Source: CAWEBF01 sp963807235 (GTDB lineage Bacteria; Acidobacteriota; Vicinamibacteria; Vicinamibacterales; UBA2999). Taken from it: DNA of 64,000 nt. The notes under the pieces were generated by a model. That model was not told the DNA's origin. It ran no database searches and worked only from the letters and a program-made list of their open reading frames with translations. How positions within the stretch are numbered: the first letter of the stretch is position 1; each line of letters begins with the position of its first letter. The position numbers and the translations under genes are program-made. Below are positions 28,173 through 36,547 of the stretch, piece by piece. The DNA lies in contig CAWEBF010000009.1 in the NCBI GenBank assembly GCA_963807235.1, positions 372,001 to 436,000 of the forward strand, given 5' to 3'.

Positions 28173-28425
28173 CTATTTGCGCCCATGTCTTGCCGATAGC
28201 CCGACCGCGCCTGGCGCGGCCGAGTAGACGGTGTGGCGCTGAAGAGTTCAAGGTTCTTGCCCGGAACCCGGGCAGAGCGGGGACACGGGCCGCGAGTGCG
28301 ATTTGCGTTGAAAACTGCTAGCTGAGCCGGCGGCGGGCTCTGGCGGCGCTTGTCGACCCCGTCCGTTTATCAGCCCCCAACCAGAGCTTTCTCCGGCGCG
28401 GGTCGCACTTGTCCCGCGCCTGCTC

Positions 28426-29561
28426 TCACGCGGCGCCGGTGGTTGTGGACCGTTCCTGCTTCATGCCGCGGAATTCCCGGAAGTCGATCGCGCAGTCGTG
28501 CGCCGCCAGGAAGTTCAGCAGCCGCTTGTAGTCGCCGTCGTCGAGGCCGAAGAGCTGCAGCACGCCCCGATAGCTGCCGCGGCTGGCGTTCAAGCCCTTG
28601 CGGATCAGCAGCCGCAGGTCGGCGCGCGTCAGGTCGCGCTACATGAACATCGGGTAGACGTCGTTCCAGAAGTGGCAGCCGCCGTCGGTCAGCCCTTCGT
28701 AGAGCTCGTCGGCCACGCGCCGGCGCCGCTCGCGTGCCGGGTTCAGGCCCTTACCCTGCTTGCGCGAGCACCGATGCCGGCAGCAGGTCGGAGCCGACGC
28801 TGGCCCGTCGGCCAGGGCCAGCATCTGCTCGACCACGTTCTGCAGCTCCCGCACGTTGCCGGGCCACCGGTAGCGCTGCAGCGCCTCCATCGTCGCCTTC
28901 TCCAGCTGGGCCGGACCGGCCGCTCCGCGCGATGACGCCCTCGATCAGCGGCGGGATGTCCTCGCGCCGATCGCGCAGCGGCGGCACTTCGATCTGGCCG
29001 ACGTTGATCCGATACGAGCAAGTCTTCGCGGAACAGCCCCTTCGCCACCATGTCGTGCAGGTTCCGGTTGGTGGCCGAGATGACGCGCACATCCACGCGC
29101 GTCGGCGGCGCTGTCGGAGCCCACGGGCACCACCTCGCCGTTCTCGAGGAACCGGAGCAGCATCGCCTGCATGCGCAGGCTCATCTCGCCGATTTCGTCG
29201 AGAAAGACGTGCCGCGGTGGGCCTGCTGCAGTTTGCCCACCTTGTCGCGGTAGGCGCCGGTGAAGCTGCCCTTCACGTGCCCGAAGAGTTCCGATTCCAG
29301 CAGCGTTTCGGCCACGCTGGCGCAATTCAGCGCGACGAAGCGCTGAGCGGCGCGCGGTGAGTGCACGTGGACCACGCGGGCGACGACGTCCTTGCCGACT
29401 CCGCTTTCGCCGGTGATGAGAACCTTGGAGTCGCCTGCGGCCAGCCGTTCGGCTACCCGGAGCACTCGTTGCAGCGCTGGACTGGTACCCACGACGACTG
29501 GCGCGGGGATTGGACCGATATGCGAGGGACGCGGCGGCGTGGCGACGTGCATGCCTGCCAT
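28426..29561 (-). CDS. Sigma-54-dependent activator without receiver domain (frameshifts and one in-frame UAG)
   Basis: About 375 residues when frames are joined. AAA+ domain begins almost at once: 'VVGTSPALQRVLRVAERLA', Walker A 'GESGVGKD', 'NCASVAETLLESELFGHVKGSFTGAYRDKVG' (GSFTGA in place of GAFTGA), then in other frames 'FLDEIGEMSLRMQAMLLRFLENGEVVPVGS', 'VRVISATNRNLHDMVAKGLFREDLL' and 'LQRYRWPGNVRELQNVVEQML'. The C-terminus has a Fis-like helix-turn-helix ('LLIRKGLNASRGSYRGVLQLFGLDDGDYKRLL') after a UAG at 28639-28641. No receiver or GAF domain fits before 29561. It contacts RNA polymerase-sigma-54 at enhancer sites. Breaks lie near 29215, 29110, 29020, 28910 and 28750. Confidence 0.78.
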
Positions 29562-29808
29562 CAGAGCAAGTGGAACGCCAGAGCTCGGGCAGAATTGTAA
29601 GTGTTTGACTGGCCGGGCGATCCGCCGTCGCGCTTCGTAGCCTTTCGCGGAACTGCAGACAACGAAGTCGCCGCGACGTGCGACATATTCCTTGCGGGCT
29701 CAGCCGTTCTCGCGCCCCAGCAGTGGACGGAAGTGGCGACGGTAGCGCGGCCGGGACCCGAACAAGTTCATCGGCCAGCCAGACAACCGATCGCGGCACG
29801 CAGCGCTT

Positions 29809-31363
29809 ATGCGCGCGTTTCCGCCCAACTCGCACGAAGTAGTGCCTGGCACTTCGGTTGCGCTTCATCCCGGCGTGAACGAAGGCTCTTCGACGTTTGC
29901 TGCAGACCATTGGCGGGTACGCCTGCACACATGGGCGCGGCGATACGCCATCGTGGCCGCCGTTCTGTTGCTCATCGCCCTCACGATCGACTTGCGACAA
30001 CGGGCGACGCCAGTGGATCCGGTTGGAGAAGCCACGATCGCCCCATTAGTGACCCCACCCCCGGCTGCCTCGCGGTTTCAGCGGCCGCACTACCGCCATT
30101 CAGTGATTGCCGGCGGCGCGTTCACGCGCGACGAGCTGGCAGCCGCCATGCGCGAGGACGCGGTCGTCGCCGCACACCATCGCGGGGTGGATACCGACCG
30201 CGTCCGTGAGGTTGTGACGGCGCGGCCACGCACCGCCTATGTGTCTTATCGAATCGGCCACCGCGTGGTACTGGACCCGCAATCCCGTGCTGATTCCGGC
30301 CGGCGAAGCGGTGCTGACCGACGGCGCGACCGAAATTCGGGCCCGTTGCGGAAACGGTATTTCGGACACCCCGCGGCAGCCGGTGTCGGACCTGGAGCCG
30401 CCGGCGCACGAGCTCGACAACCTGGAGGAAGACTCGTCCACGTCCGGTGAGCGGACGCTGTCCAATACCGCGCCGGTCGGCATACCCTTCGTGCCGTTCT
30501 TCCAGCTGGCCCGGGAATCCGCTCTCGGTGGCGATGAAGCGGCCGGCCTGCCAGAGGAGATCCGGCCGGTGAGCGGCGCACCGCTGGCCCTACTTGCGTA
30601 CCTGATCGATCCGAACGGCTCTGCGTCGAACGACCGCAACTCGCTGTTCGATGCCACCGAGCCATCGGCGCGCGGCGACCTGTCGAGCGATCCAGTGAGC
30701 GGCGGCCGCCCGTTCCTCGCCGGCATTAGCAGTTTGGGCGGCGGGTCGAATGACGGCGGATCGAACGGTGGCGGATCGAACGGCGGCGGGTCGAACGGTG
30801 GCGGATCGAACGGCGGCGGGTCGAACGGCGGCGGATCGAACGGCGGCGGATCGAACGGCGGCGGGTCGAACGGCGGCGGGTCGAACGGCGGCGGATCGAA
30901 CGGTGGCGGATCGAACGGCGGCGGATCGAACGGCGGCGGGTCGAGCGGCGACGGGTCGACCGGCGGCGGATCGAACGGCGGCGGGTCGAACGGCGGCGGG
31001 TCGAACGGTGGCGGATCGAACGGCGGCGGATCGAACGGCGGCGGGTCGAACGGCGGCGGATCGAACGGCGGCGGATCGAACGGCGGCGGATCGAACGGCG
31101 GCGGATCGAACGGCGGCGGATCGAACGGCGGCGGATCGAACGGTGGCGGGTCGAATAGCGGCGGGTCTAACGGCGGCAGCGACGGAGGTTCCGGGGGCGG
31201 TGGGCAGAACCCCGGGGACACGCTGTCACCGATCTATCCAGGCTCGGAAGATCTCTTCGACGACGACAACGACGAAGACATCCCGGCCGTTCCGGAACCC
31301 GGCACGTTGACGCTTCTGGGATTGGGATTGGCGGCCGCAGCGGCTCGTCGCCGGAGGGCTTAG
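29809..31363 (+). CDS. PEP-CTERM surface protein with long SNGGG repeat (frameshifted near 30270)
   Basis: About 518 residues. An N-terminal membrane helix ('YAIVAAVLLLIALTIDL') precedes a soluble region with 'NPVLIPAGEAVLTDGATEIRARCGN'. The frame changes near 30270, where one extra G in GTGGTACTGG hides 'RVYWTRNPVLIP'. Next come the pentapeptide repeat, an acidic stretch 'DLFDDDNDEDIPA', and the sorting signal 'VPEPGTLTLLGLGLAAAAARRRR', i.e. PEP motif, helix and basic tail recognised by exosortase. So it is exported and processed at the surface. The start is uncertain: ATG 29809 as read, GTG 29875 if the -24/-12 promoter is used. No exosortase gene is in the window. Confidence 0.82.
29847..29862 (+). 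promoter_or_regulatory. Candidate sigma-54 (-24/-12) promoter
   Basis: TGGCACTTCGGTTGCG matches the consensus TGGCAC-N5-TTGC, with GG and GC twelve bases apart. It points into the PEP-CTERM gene and is about 290 bases from the start of the divergent sigma-54 activator. It overlaps the first codons of the longest reading of the PEP-CTERM gene, so if real the protein begins at GTG 29875 or later. A chance match inside coding sequence cannot be excluded. Confidence 0.5.
30737..31168 (+). repeat. In-gene 15-base tandem repeat encoding SNGGG
   Basis: About 28 copies of a 15-base unit (TCGAACGGCGGCGGA/G variants) encode Ser-Asn-Gly-Gly-Gly. Variation is mostly at third positions (GGC/GGT, GGA/GGG), so purifying selection on the protein or recent expansion with drift is likely. 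Three deviating units (SSGDG, STGGG and a terminal SNSGG) break the array. The opposite strand reads as Pro-Pro-Phe-Asp repeats but that is not a gene. Confidence 0.9.
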
Positions 31364-31378
31364 GCAGAAGAGGTGAAA

Positions 31379-31456
<78 letters not shown>

Positions 31457-31540
31457 CGGAACGGTCAGTGTACCGTAGGCCGAGGGCCCGCGTAAACAGA
31501 CGCCCTTGCGCCAAGGGCTCACACTGAGTATTTTCCCCGC

Positions 31541-31795
31541 ATGCCCATCTACGAATACCGCTGCACGGCGTGCTCTCACGAATTCGAGCAACTGGTACGG
31601 ACCGGCGACACGCCGGCCTGCCCGCAGTGCCGCGCGACAGAACTCGAGCGGCTGCTGTCGCTGTCCTCGATCAGCTCCGAGGGCACCCGCGACCGCTCCA
31701 TGAACAAAGCCAGGGCCCGCGCCAAGCTGGTCCAGCGCGACAAGGACGTGGCGCAGGCGGAATACGAGCGGAAGCACCACGAAGAGGGGCACTGA
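31541..31795 (+). CDS. FmdB-family zinc ribbon protein
   Basis: 84 residues. 'MPIYEYRCTACSHEFEQLVRTGDTPACPQC' is the FmdB/CxxC zinc-ribbon signature (two CxxC pairs about 20 residues apart). The rest is a charged helical tail. First named for a putative regulator in methylotroph formamidase operons; the general role is unknown. It stands alone between the tRNA and surE, 25 bases from the convergent surE stop. Confidence 0.93.
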   Translation: MPIYEYRCTACSHEFEQLVRTGDTPACPQCRATELERLLSLSSISSEGTRDRSMNKARARAKLVQRDKDVAQAEYERKHHEEGH

Positions 31796-31820
31796 GTCTG
31801 GCCCCGCTTCAGGGGCTCGG

Positions 31821-32579
31821 TCAGCGCGTCGGGCTCGTGGCGCCCAGCGACAGCCCGGTCACGTAGTCCAGCGCGCGGTGGGCCGTCATGTCGGCATGGA
31901 GCGGCGTCACCGACACGTAGCCGTCCACCACCGCCTGGTAGTCGGATCGTTCCTGCGGCTCCCAGTGATTCTCGCCTTCTTCGATCCAGTAGTACGCGCG
32001 GTGGCGCGGGTCCATGCGCTCTGACACGACGGTCCGGTGGTTGCGCCTGGCTTGCACGGTCACGCGGAATCCCTTGCTGGCTCCGACGGGGGCGTTCACG
32101 TTGAGCAGCGTGAACTTGGGCAGGCCGCGCTCGAGCACCGCCTGGGCCACGACGGCGGCCGCCTCGGCGCCCACCGTGAAGTCGCACTGATCCTTGATGC
32201 GCGGCACGGAGACGGCCACGCCGGCGATGCCGAGCAGCGCGCCCTCCAGTGCGGCCGACACCGTGCCCGAGTACGTCACGTCGTCGCCCAGGTTCCAGCC
32301 CTTGTTGATGCCCGAGAGGATGAGATCGGGCGGACCGCCCAGGACATGCGTGATCGCGATGTTCACGCAGTCGGTGGGAGTGCCATCCACGGCGTACCAG
32401 TTCTCGGCCACCAGGTCGATGCGCAGCGGGCGGCGCAGCGTCAGCGCGTGTCCGATGGCGCTGGCCTCCTGGATGGGCGCCACCACGGTGATGTCCCCCA
32501 GCGAGCGGACGGCGTGCACCAGCGCGCGAATACCTTCTGAATGAACACCGTCGTCGTTCGTGACCAGGATCTTGGGCAT
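31821..32579 (-). CDS. surE: 5'/3'-nucleotidase SurE
   Basis: 252 residues. Removes phosphate from nucleoside monophosphates and supports stationary-phase survival. The metal-binding N-terminus 'MPKILVTNDDGVHSEGI' has the paired Asp residues; 'VDGTPTDCVNIAITH' and 'LILSGINKGWNLGDDVTYSGTVSAALEG' are family hallmarks with the Asn and Ser ligands. The ATG at 32579 is chosen because it begins the conserved strand; an upstream extension of 12 residues has no match. It runs divergently from moaA. Confidence 0.95.
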   Translation of the reverse strand: MPKILVTNDDGVHSEGIRALVHAVRSLGDITVVAPIQEASAIGHALTLRRPLRIDLVAENWYAVDGTPTDCVNIAITHVLGGPPDLILSGINKGWNLGDDVTYSGTVSAALEGALLGIAGVAVSVPRIKDQCDFTVGAEAAAVVAQAVLERGLPKFTLLNVNAPVGASKGFRVTVQARRNHRTVVSERMDPRHRAYYWIEEGENHWEPQERSDYQAVVDGYVSVTPLHADMTAHRALDYVTGLSLGATSPTR

Positions 32580-32653
32580 CTGAATGGCGAATTGTACCAC
32601 CCGGGATCGTGCCATCCCGGGAGACGCGCCCGCCCTTCAGGGATAATGAGGGG

Positions 32654-33671
32654 GTGATCTCCGACCGCCACGGCCGGCCGCTCCGCAACCTTCGGCTCTC
32701 GGTCACCGACCGGTGCAACCTGCGATGCAGCTACTGCATGCCGGAGGCGGACTACGTGTGGCTGCCCCGCGAGGACATCCTGCACTTCGAGGAGATCGAA
32801 GTGCTGGTGGACGCTTTCATCGGGCTTGGCGTGGACAAGATCCGGCTGACCGGCGGCGAACCGCTCCTGAGGCGCGATGTCCCGGATCTGGTCACGCGGC
32901 TGGCGCGGTCGAGCCGGCGTTCGCGATCTCGCCATGACGACCAACGGCGTTCTGCTCGCCGCGCACGCCGAAGCACTGAAGGCCGCCGGGCTGCACCGGC
33001 TGACCGTCAGCCTGGACACCCTGCACGCCGACCGCTTCCGTGCGCTGACGCGCTACGACGAACTGGACCGCGTGCGCGCTGGTATTGCGAAGGCCGCACC
33101 GCTCTTCCCCGGACTCAAAATCGACACGGTGGTGATCCGGGGAGTGAACGACGACGAGCTGGTGCCGCTGCTGGAGTTCGGGCGGAGCTACGGCGCGGAG
33201 GTCCGCTTCATCGAGTACATGGACGTCGGTGGCGCCACCCACTGGTCGATGGATCGGGTGGTGTCCCGCCAGGACATGCTGGCGGCGCTCGCCGCGCACT
33301 ATGGGGCCATCGAGCCGCTGCGCGAAGAGACTTCCGCACCGGCCGATCGATTCCGGCTGCCGGATGGCCTGGTGTTCGGCGTCATCTCGTCTACGACCGC
33401 GCCTTTCTGCCAGGCGTGCGACCGTAGCCGGCTGACGGCCGACGGCCTGTGGTACCTGTGCCTCTATGCGCCTACGGGCACCGACCTGCGCCGGGCGCTG
33501 CGCGCCGGGGCGTCCGCCGATGCGCTTGCCGGTCTGATTCGTGAGACGTGGGAGCGGCGGGTCGATCGCGGGGCCGAGGAGCGGCTGGTCAGCCGCGACC
33601 GATCATCGTTGATTCCGCTGGATCGGCTGCGCCGCGATCCGCATCTGGAGATGCACACGCGCGGCGGCTAG
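32654..33671 (+). CDS. moaA: GTP 3',8-cyclase MoaA (frameshifted near 32912)
   Basis: About 338 residues. Radical SAM enzyme making the first intermediate of molybdenum cofactor from GTP. 'LSVTDRCNLRCSYCMPEADYVWLPREDILHFEEI' has the CxxxCxxC cluster motif; 'KIRLTGGEPLLRRDVPDLV' follows. The frame then changes; downstream is 'VRDLAMTTNGVLLAAHAEAL' and the C-terminal cluster 'APFCQACDRSRLTADGLWYLCLY'. The ending '...MHTRGG' retains the conserved terminal Gly-Gly. GTG start at 32654. The overlap at the end with the convergent bacilliredoxin gene is four bases. No other moa genes are present in the window. Confidence 0.93.
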
Positions 33672-34096
33672 GTGCCTGCGGGCGGGCAGTGCTCGTCGAA
33701 GGCGGCTCGAAGCTGCGTGGCGATCGAGCGGGCGTCGCTCACCTCGATGTCGCGGCGCTGCATCATGTAGACAAGCTTGCCGTCCTTCATGAGCGCCAGC
33801 GACGGCGACGAGGGCGGATAGGGCGCCATCAGCGCCCGCGCCCGTTCCGTGGCCTCGACGTCCGCCCCGGCGAACACGGTTCCGATCACGTCTGGACGGC
33901 GATCGTGCTGGAGTGCGAGGGCAATCGCCGGGCGCGCCTTCCCCGCCGCGCACCCGCACACCGAATTCACGACAATCATCACAGTGCCCTGGCGATCGAC
34001 AGCGGCGTCCACTTGCTCGGGCGTGCGCAGCTCCTCGAACCCCAGGCGGGTCAGCTCGTCACGCATCGGGGCCACGAAGTGTTCCGGATAGGTCAT
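33668..34096 (-). CDS. BrxA/BrxB family bacilliredoxin
   Basis: 142 residues. The conserved 'VVNSVCGCAAGKARPA' holds the CGC active site of the YphP/YqiW family, which removes bacillithiol or acts as a disulphide isomerase in Firmicutes; Acidobacteriota also have these genes. 'KDGKLVYMMQRRDIE' is the conserved C-terminal strand. ATG at 34096 overlaps the msrA stop (ATGA), so a redox-repair pair with MsrA is likely. The stop overlaps the end of moaA on the other strand. Confidence 0.93.
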   Translation of the reverse strand: MTYPEHFVAPMRDELTRLGFEELRTPEQVDAAVDRQGTVMIVVNSVCGCAAGKARPAIALALQHDRRPDVIGTVFAGADVEATERARALMAPYPPSSPSLALMKDGKLVYMMQRRDIEVSDARSIATQLRAAFDEHCPPAGT

Positions 34097-34770
34097 TCTT
34101 CGATTCTACTCGGGCCTGGCGCCTGGCGCCTGAAGCCTGGTGCCTGACGAGCCCCTACCTGATCCCCCCAGATGCGCGCCAAACGGTTGTCGCGCCCGCA
34201 ATTCCACCGGTAGAAGTTGTACCGCACGGGGTTTTTCTTGTAGTAGTCCTGGTGATACTCCTCGGCGCGATGGAACGGCGCCGCCGGCGCGATTTCCACG
34301 ACGATGCGCTCCTTGAACTGCATCTGCAGCCGATCGCGGGACCGGGTCGCCGCAGTCCGCTGCCGCTCGTCCGCGGTGAAGATCACCGGCCGGTACGACT
34401 CGCCGATATCGCAGAACTGGCCACGCGCGTTGAACGGGTCCACGTTCTTCCAGAAATGCTCCAACAGCGTCTCGTAAGTCACCACCGCGGGATCGAAGAC
34501 CACTTGCACCGCCTCTATGTGGCCGGTGCCGCCGGCCGAGACCTGCTCGTAGGTGGGCTTGTCGGTGCGGCCGCCGGTGTATCCAGACGTCGTGGATTTC
34601 ACCCCGGACACCTTGTCGAAGTCGGCCTCGACGCACCAGAAGCAGCCGCCGGCGAACACCGCGACCTCGGTGCGGTCCGATTTGCCTTGGACGCCTTGTG
34701 CGCCCGGGACTCCAGCCGACATCCCAGCCACGACGATCGCCGAGAGAACGAGCGATAGCCACTTCCGCAT
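34093..34770 (-). CDS. msrA: Exported peptide-methionine (S)-S-oxide reductase MsrA
   Basis: 225 residues. Reduces methionine-S-sulfoxide in proteins. A signal peptide (1-24) precedes 'VAVFAGGCFWCVEADFDKVSGV', the catalytic Cys being in GCFWC; 'GYTGGRTDKPTYEQVSAGGTGH' and 'FWKNVDPFNARGQFCDIGESYRP' are standard. Export suggests a periplasmic repair role. The last 20 or so residues ('GARQAPGFRRQAPGPS') come from a degenerate GCCTGGC tandem repeat at 34103-34160 and are probably not functional. Overlaps the bacilliredoxin gene by ATGA. Confidence 0.94.
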   Translation of the reverse strand: MRKWLSLVLSAIVVAGMSAGVPGAQGVQGKSDRTEVAVFAGGCFWCVEADFDKVSGVKSTTSGYTGGRTDKPTYEQVSAGGTGHIEAVQVVFDPAVVTYETLLEHFWKNVDPFNARGQFCDIGESYRPVIFTADERQRTAATRSRDRLQMQFKERIVVEIAPAAPFHRAEEYHQDYYKKNPVRYNFYRWNCGRDNRLARIWGDQVGARQAPGFRRQAPGPSRIEE

Positions 34771-34790
34771 GATCGGGGCCTCCCCTTCTG

Positions 34791-35360
34791 TTACCGCAAC
34801 CCAGGTCCGTTCGTGCGAAGCCAGGTGCGGGCGTCACGAAACGCCGGATACGCGTCGGCCACGAGCGCCCAGAAGCGAGCCGAGTGATCCAGACGCTCCA
34901 GGTGCATCAGCTCGTGCACCAGCACGTAGTCGCGCACCCAGCCGGGCATGAGCAGCAGGCGCCAGTTGAGGCAGATGCGTCCGTTGCGCCCGCACGACCC
35001 CCAACGCGTCTTCTGATCCCGGACGCTCACGCCCTTTACGCGCACACCGAGCCTCCGCGCCCAAGCGAGGAGCATCTCCGGCAGCTCGGCCTGGGCGCGA
35101 GCCCGCACATCGGACTGATCTGCAGTGGCCGTGCCAGCGCGCGGCAACCGCGCTCGCTGGCGCCGCACCCATTCGTCCTGCCGCGCCGCGAACTCTTCGG
35201 CGGCCCTCTGCGACCCGCCTCGCGGAATGGTCACGCGCAGCCGGCCGTCCGGCTCGACGCGAAGGATGTAGCGGCGCGCCCGCCGGTGCCTCACGAAATA
35301 GTGCTCCGGTCGGGCCTCGACGGGGTTCGCGGGCGCCACGAGCGGGAGGCTCATCTGCAT
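34791..35360 (-). CDS. YgjP-like metallopeptidase (DUF45)
   Basis: About 189 residues. The C-terminal part has 'QKTRWGSCGRNGRICLNWRLLLMP' and the zinc motif HELMH in 'YVLVHELMHLERLDHSARFW', the signature of DUF45/SprT-related proteins. The N-terminal strand region 'YILRVEPDGRLRVTIPRGGS' is also typical. Function in bacteria is unresolved; a protease role is inferred from the HExxH. Start choice is ambiguous between ATGs at 35360 and 35354. Confidence 0.85.
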   Translation of the reverse strand: MQMSLPLVAPANPVEARPEHYFVRHRRARRYILRVEPDGRLRVTIPRGGSQRAAEEFAARQDEWVRRQRARLPRAGTATADQSDVRARAQAELPEMLLAWARRLGVRVKGVSVRDQKTRWGSCGRNGRICLNWRLLLMPGWVRDYVLVHELMHLERLDHSARFWALVADAYPAFRDARTWLRTNGPGLR

Positions 35361-35425
35361 CCCCGTCCACGATAGCAGGAGTTTCCGTGCTCTGGACACG
35401 CCGTCTCGCACAGGACGATTGAGCC

Positions 35426-36475
35426 GTGACGGTCGTGCTGCCAGTGGACGCCCGGCGCCCCGACCCCGGCGTCATGGCGCGCGCGGCAGCGTGCCTGCGG
35501 GACGGGGGCCTGGTGGCGTTCCCCACCGAGACGGTGTACGGGCTCGGTGTGCACGCCCTGGATCGGGAGGCCGTGCAGAGGCTCTTTGCCGCCAAAGGCC
35601 GGCCGGCCGGCGATCCGCTGATCGTGCACGTCGCCTCGCTCGACCGGGCGCGTCCGCTGGTGGCGGAGTTGCCGCCTGTGGCGGTCGCGCTGGCGGCGCG
35701 CTTCTGGCCAGGGCCGCTGACGCTCGTGCTCCAGAAGAACGCGGTCGTGCCCGACGAGGTTACGGCAGGGTTGGCGACGGTCGCGGTCCGTGTGCCGTCG
35801 CATGCCGTCGCGCAGGCGCTTCTGCAAGCGAGTGGGATGCCCATCGCAGCGCCCAGCGCGAACCTGTTCTCGCGTCCCAGCCCGACGCGGGCGGAGCATG
35901 TGCTGGCCGATCTCGATGGACGCATCGACCTGATTCTCGACGGCGGGCCGGCGGCTGTCGGCGTTGAGTCCACGGTCCTCGACCTGACAGGCGCGCACCC
36001 CCGAGTCCTCCGTCCCGGCGGCGTACCGGCCGAGGCGCTGGCCGCGGTGCTCGGACGGACGCCGCTCGAAGCCGGACCTGTGGATACGAGCCGCGCGATG
36101 CCGTCGCCGGGGCTCCTGGAACGCCACTACTCGCCTCGCGTGCCCTTGACCGTCTTCGAGGGCCCGGCGGACCAGGTCATCGAGGCGATCCGTGCGGCTG
36201 CATCCCAGGCGAGACACGCGGGTCAGCGAGTGGGCCTGCTGCTGGTGGACGAGGATCTGGGTCGAGGCCTCGAAGGGGTGGTTCGCAGCCTCGGGCCAGC
36301 CGCGGATCTCGACGCGGTGGCGGCCAACCTCTACGCGGCGCTTCGTGAACTGGACGACGGGGCCGTGGACCTGATCCTGGCGCACGGTATCGCCGATGCG
36401 CAGGGCCTCGGCGCGGCCGTGCGTGATCGTCTGCGCCGCGCCGCGGCCGGGCGCGTTGTGCTCGTTAGTCGTTAG
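35426..36475 (+). CDS. tsaC: L-threonylcarbamoyladenylate synthase (Sua5-type)
   Basis: 349 residues. Makes threonylcarbamoyl-AMP for t6A37 tRNA modification. The YrdC domain has 'GLVAFPTETVYGLG', 'FAAKGRPAGDPLIVHV' and 'RVPSHAVAQALLQASGMPIAAPSAN'. The 'VESTVLDLTG' and 'RVLRPGGV' sequences and a C-terminal Sua5 domain (from about residue 215 'PSPGLLERHYSPRVP') identify the long, Sua5 type. GTG start at 35426. The stop TAG lies inside a tandem-repeat hairpin shared with the convergent gene. Confidence 0.95.
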   Translation: MTVVLPVDARRPDPGVMARAAACLRDGGLVAFPTETVYGLGVHALDREAVQRLFAAKGRPAGDPLIVHVASLDRARPLVAELPPVAVALAARFWPGPLTLVLQKNAVVPDEVTAGLATVAVRVPSHAVAQALLQASGMPIAAPSANLFSRPSPTRAEHVLADLDGRIDLILDGGPAAVGVESTVLDLTGAHPRVLRPGGVPAEALAAVLGRTPLEAGPVDTSRAMPSPGLLERHYSPRVPLTVFEGPADQVIEAIRAAASQARHAGQRVGLLLVDEDLGRGLEGVVRSLGPAADLDAVAANLYAALRELDDGAVDLILAHGIADAQGLGAAVRDRLRRAAAGRVVLVSR

Positions 36476-36547
36476 TCGTAGGTCGTTGGTCGTAAGAGAC
36501 TGCCTTTCAGTTCCGGCCCTCTACGACTAACGACCAACGACTAACGA
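36462..36547. terminator. Inverted tandem-repeat cassette between convergent genes (probable bidirectional terminator)
   Basis: The left arm repeats GTTAGTCGT/GGTCGTTGGTCGT, the right arm its complement (ACGACTAACGACCAACGACT). The two flank a core with CAGTTCCGGCC. The stop codons of the tsaC gene (TAG at 36473) and of the opposite gene (TAG at 36541) both lie within the arms. A long stem of more than 25 pairs could form. The core sequence is the complement of the GGCCGGAACTG core at 40051-40140 and 60783-60874. Confidence 0.65.

Noticed and set aside
28173..28425. Small gene or RNA between the CpaE-like ATPase and the sigma-54 activator
   Set aside because: No frame with a start, ribosome binding site and sensible composition; no strong stem with a T run. 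I see nothing definite in these 253 bases.
28639..28641. UAG recoded as an amino acid (pyrrolysine or suppressor)
   Set aside because: Other genes in the window use TAG as a normal stop (tsaC, PEP-CTERM-adjacent genes, fabF), and no pyl genes are present. An error or mutation is more likely.
30100..31221. A 373-residue minus-strand frame of Pro-Pro-Phe-Asp repeats
   Set aside because: It is the antisense reading of the SNGGG repeat in the PEP-CTERM gene; the repeat keeps all frames open. The forward frame has a membrane helix and a sorting signal, so it is the real one.
32905..32920. A four-base TCGA insertion in moaA as a sign of a mobile or modified motif
   Set aside because: Removing TCGA gives a good protein, but so does removing one base, and the other broken genes do not share the motif consistently.
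36462..36547. Integron attC site
   Set aside because: The symmetry suggested it, but there is no RYYYAAC core, no integrase, and neighbours are housekeeping genes; repeat units of 7-9 bases do not fit attC structure.
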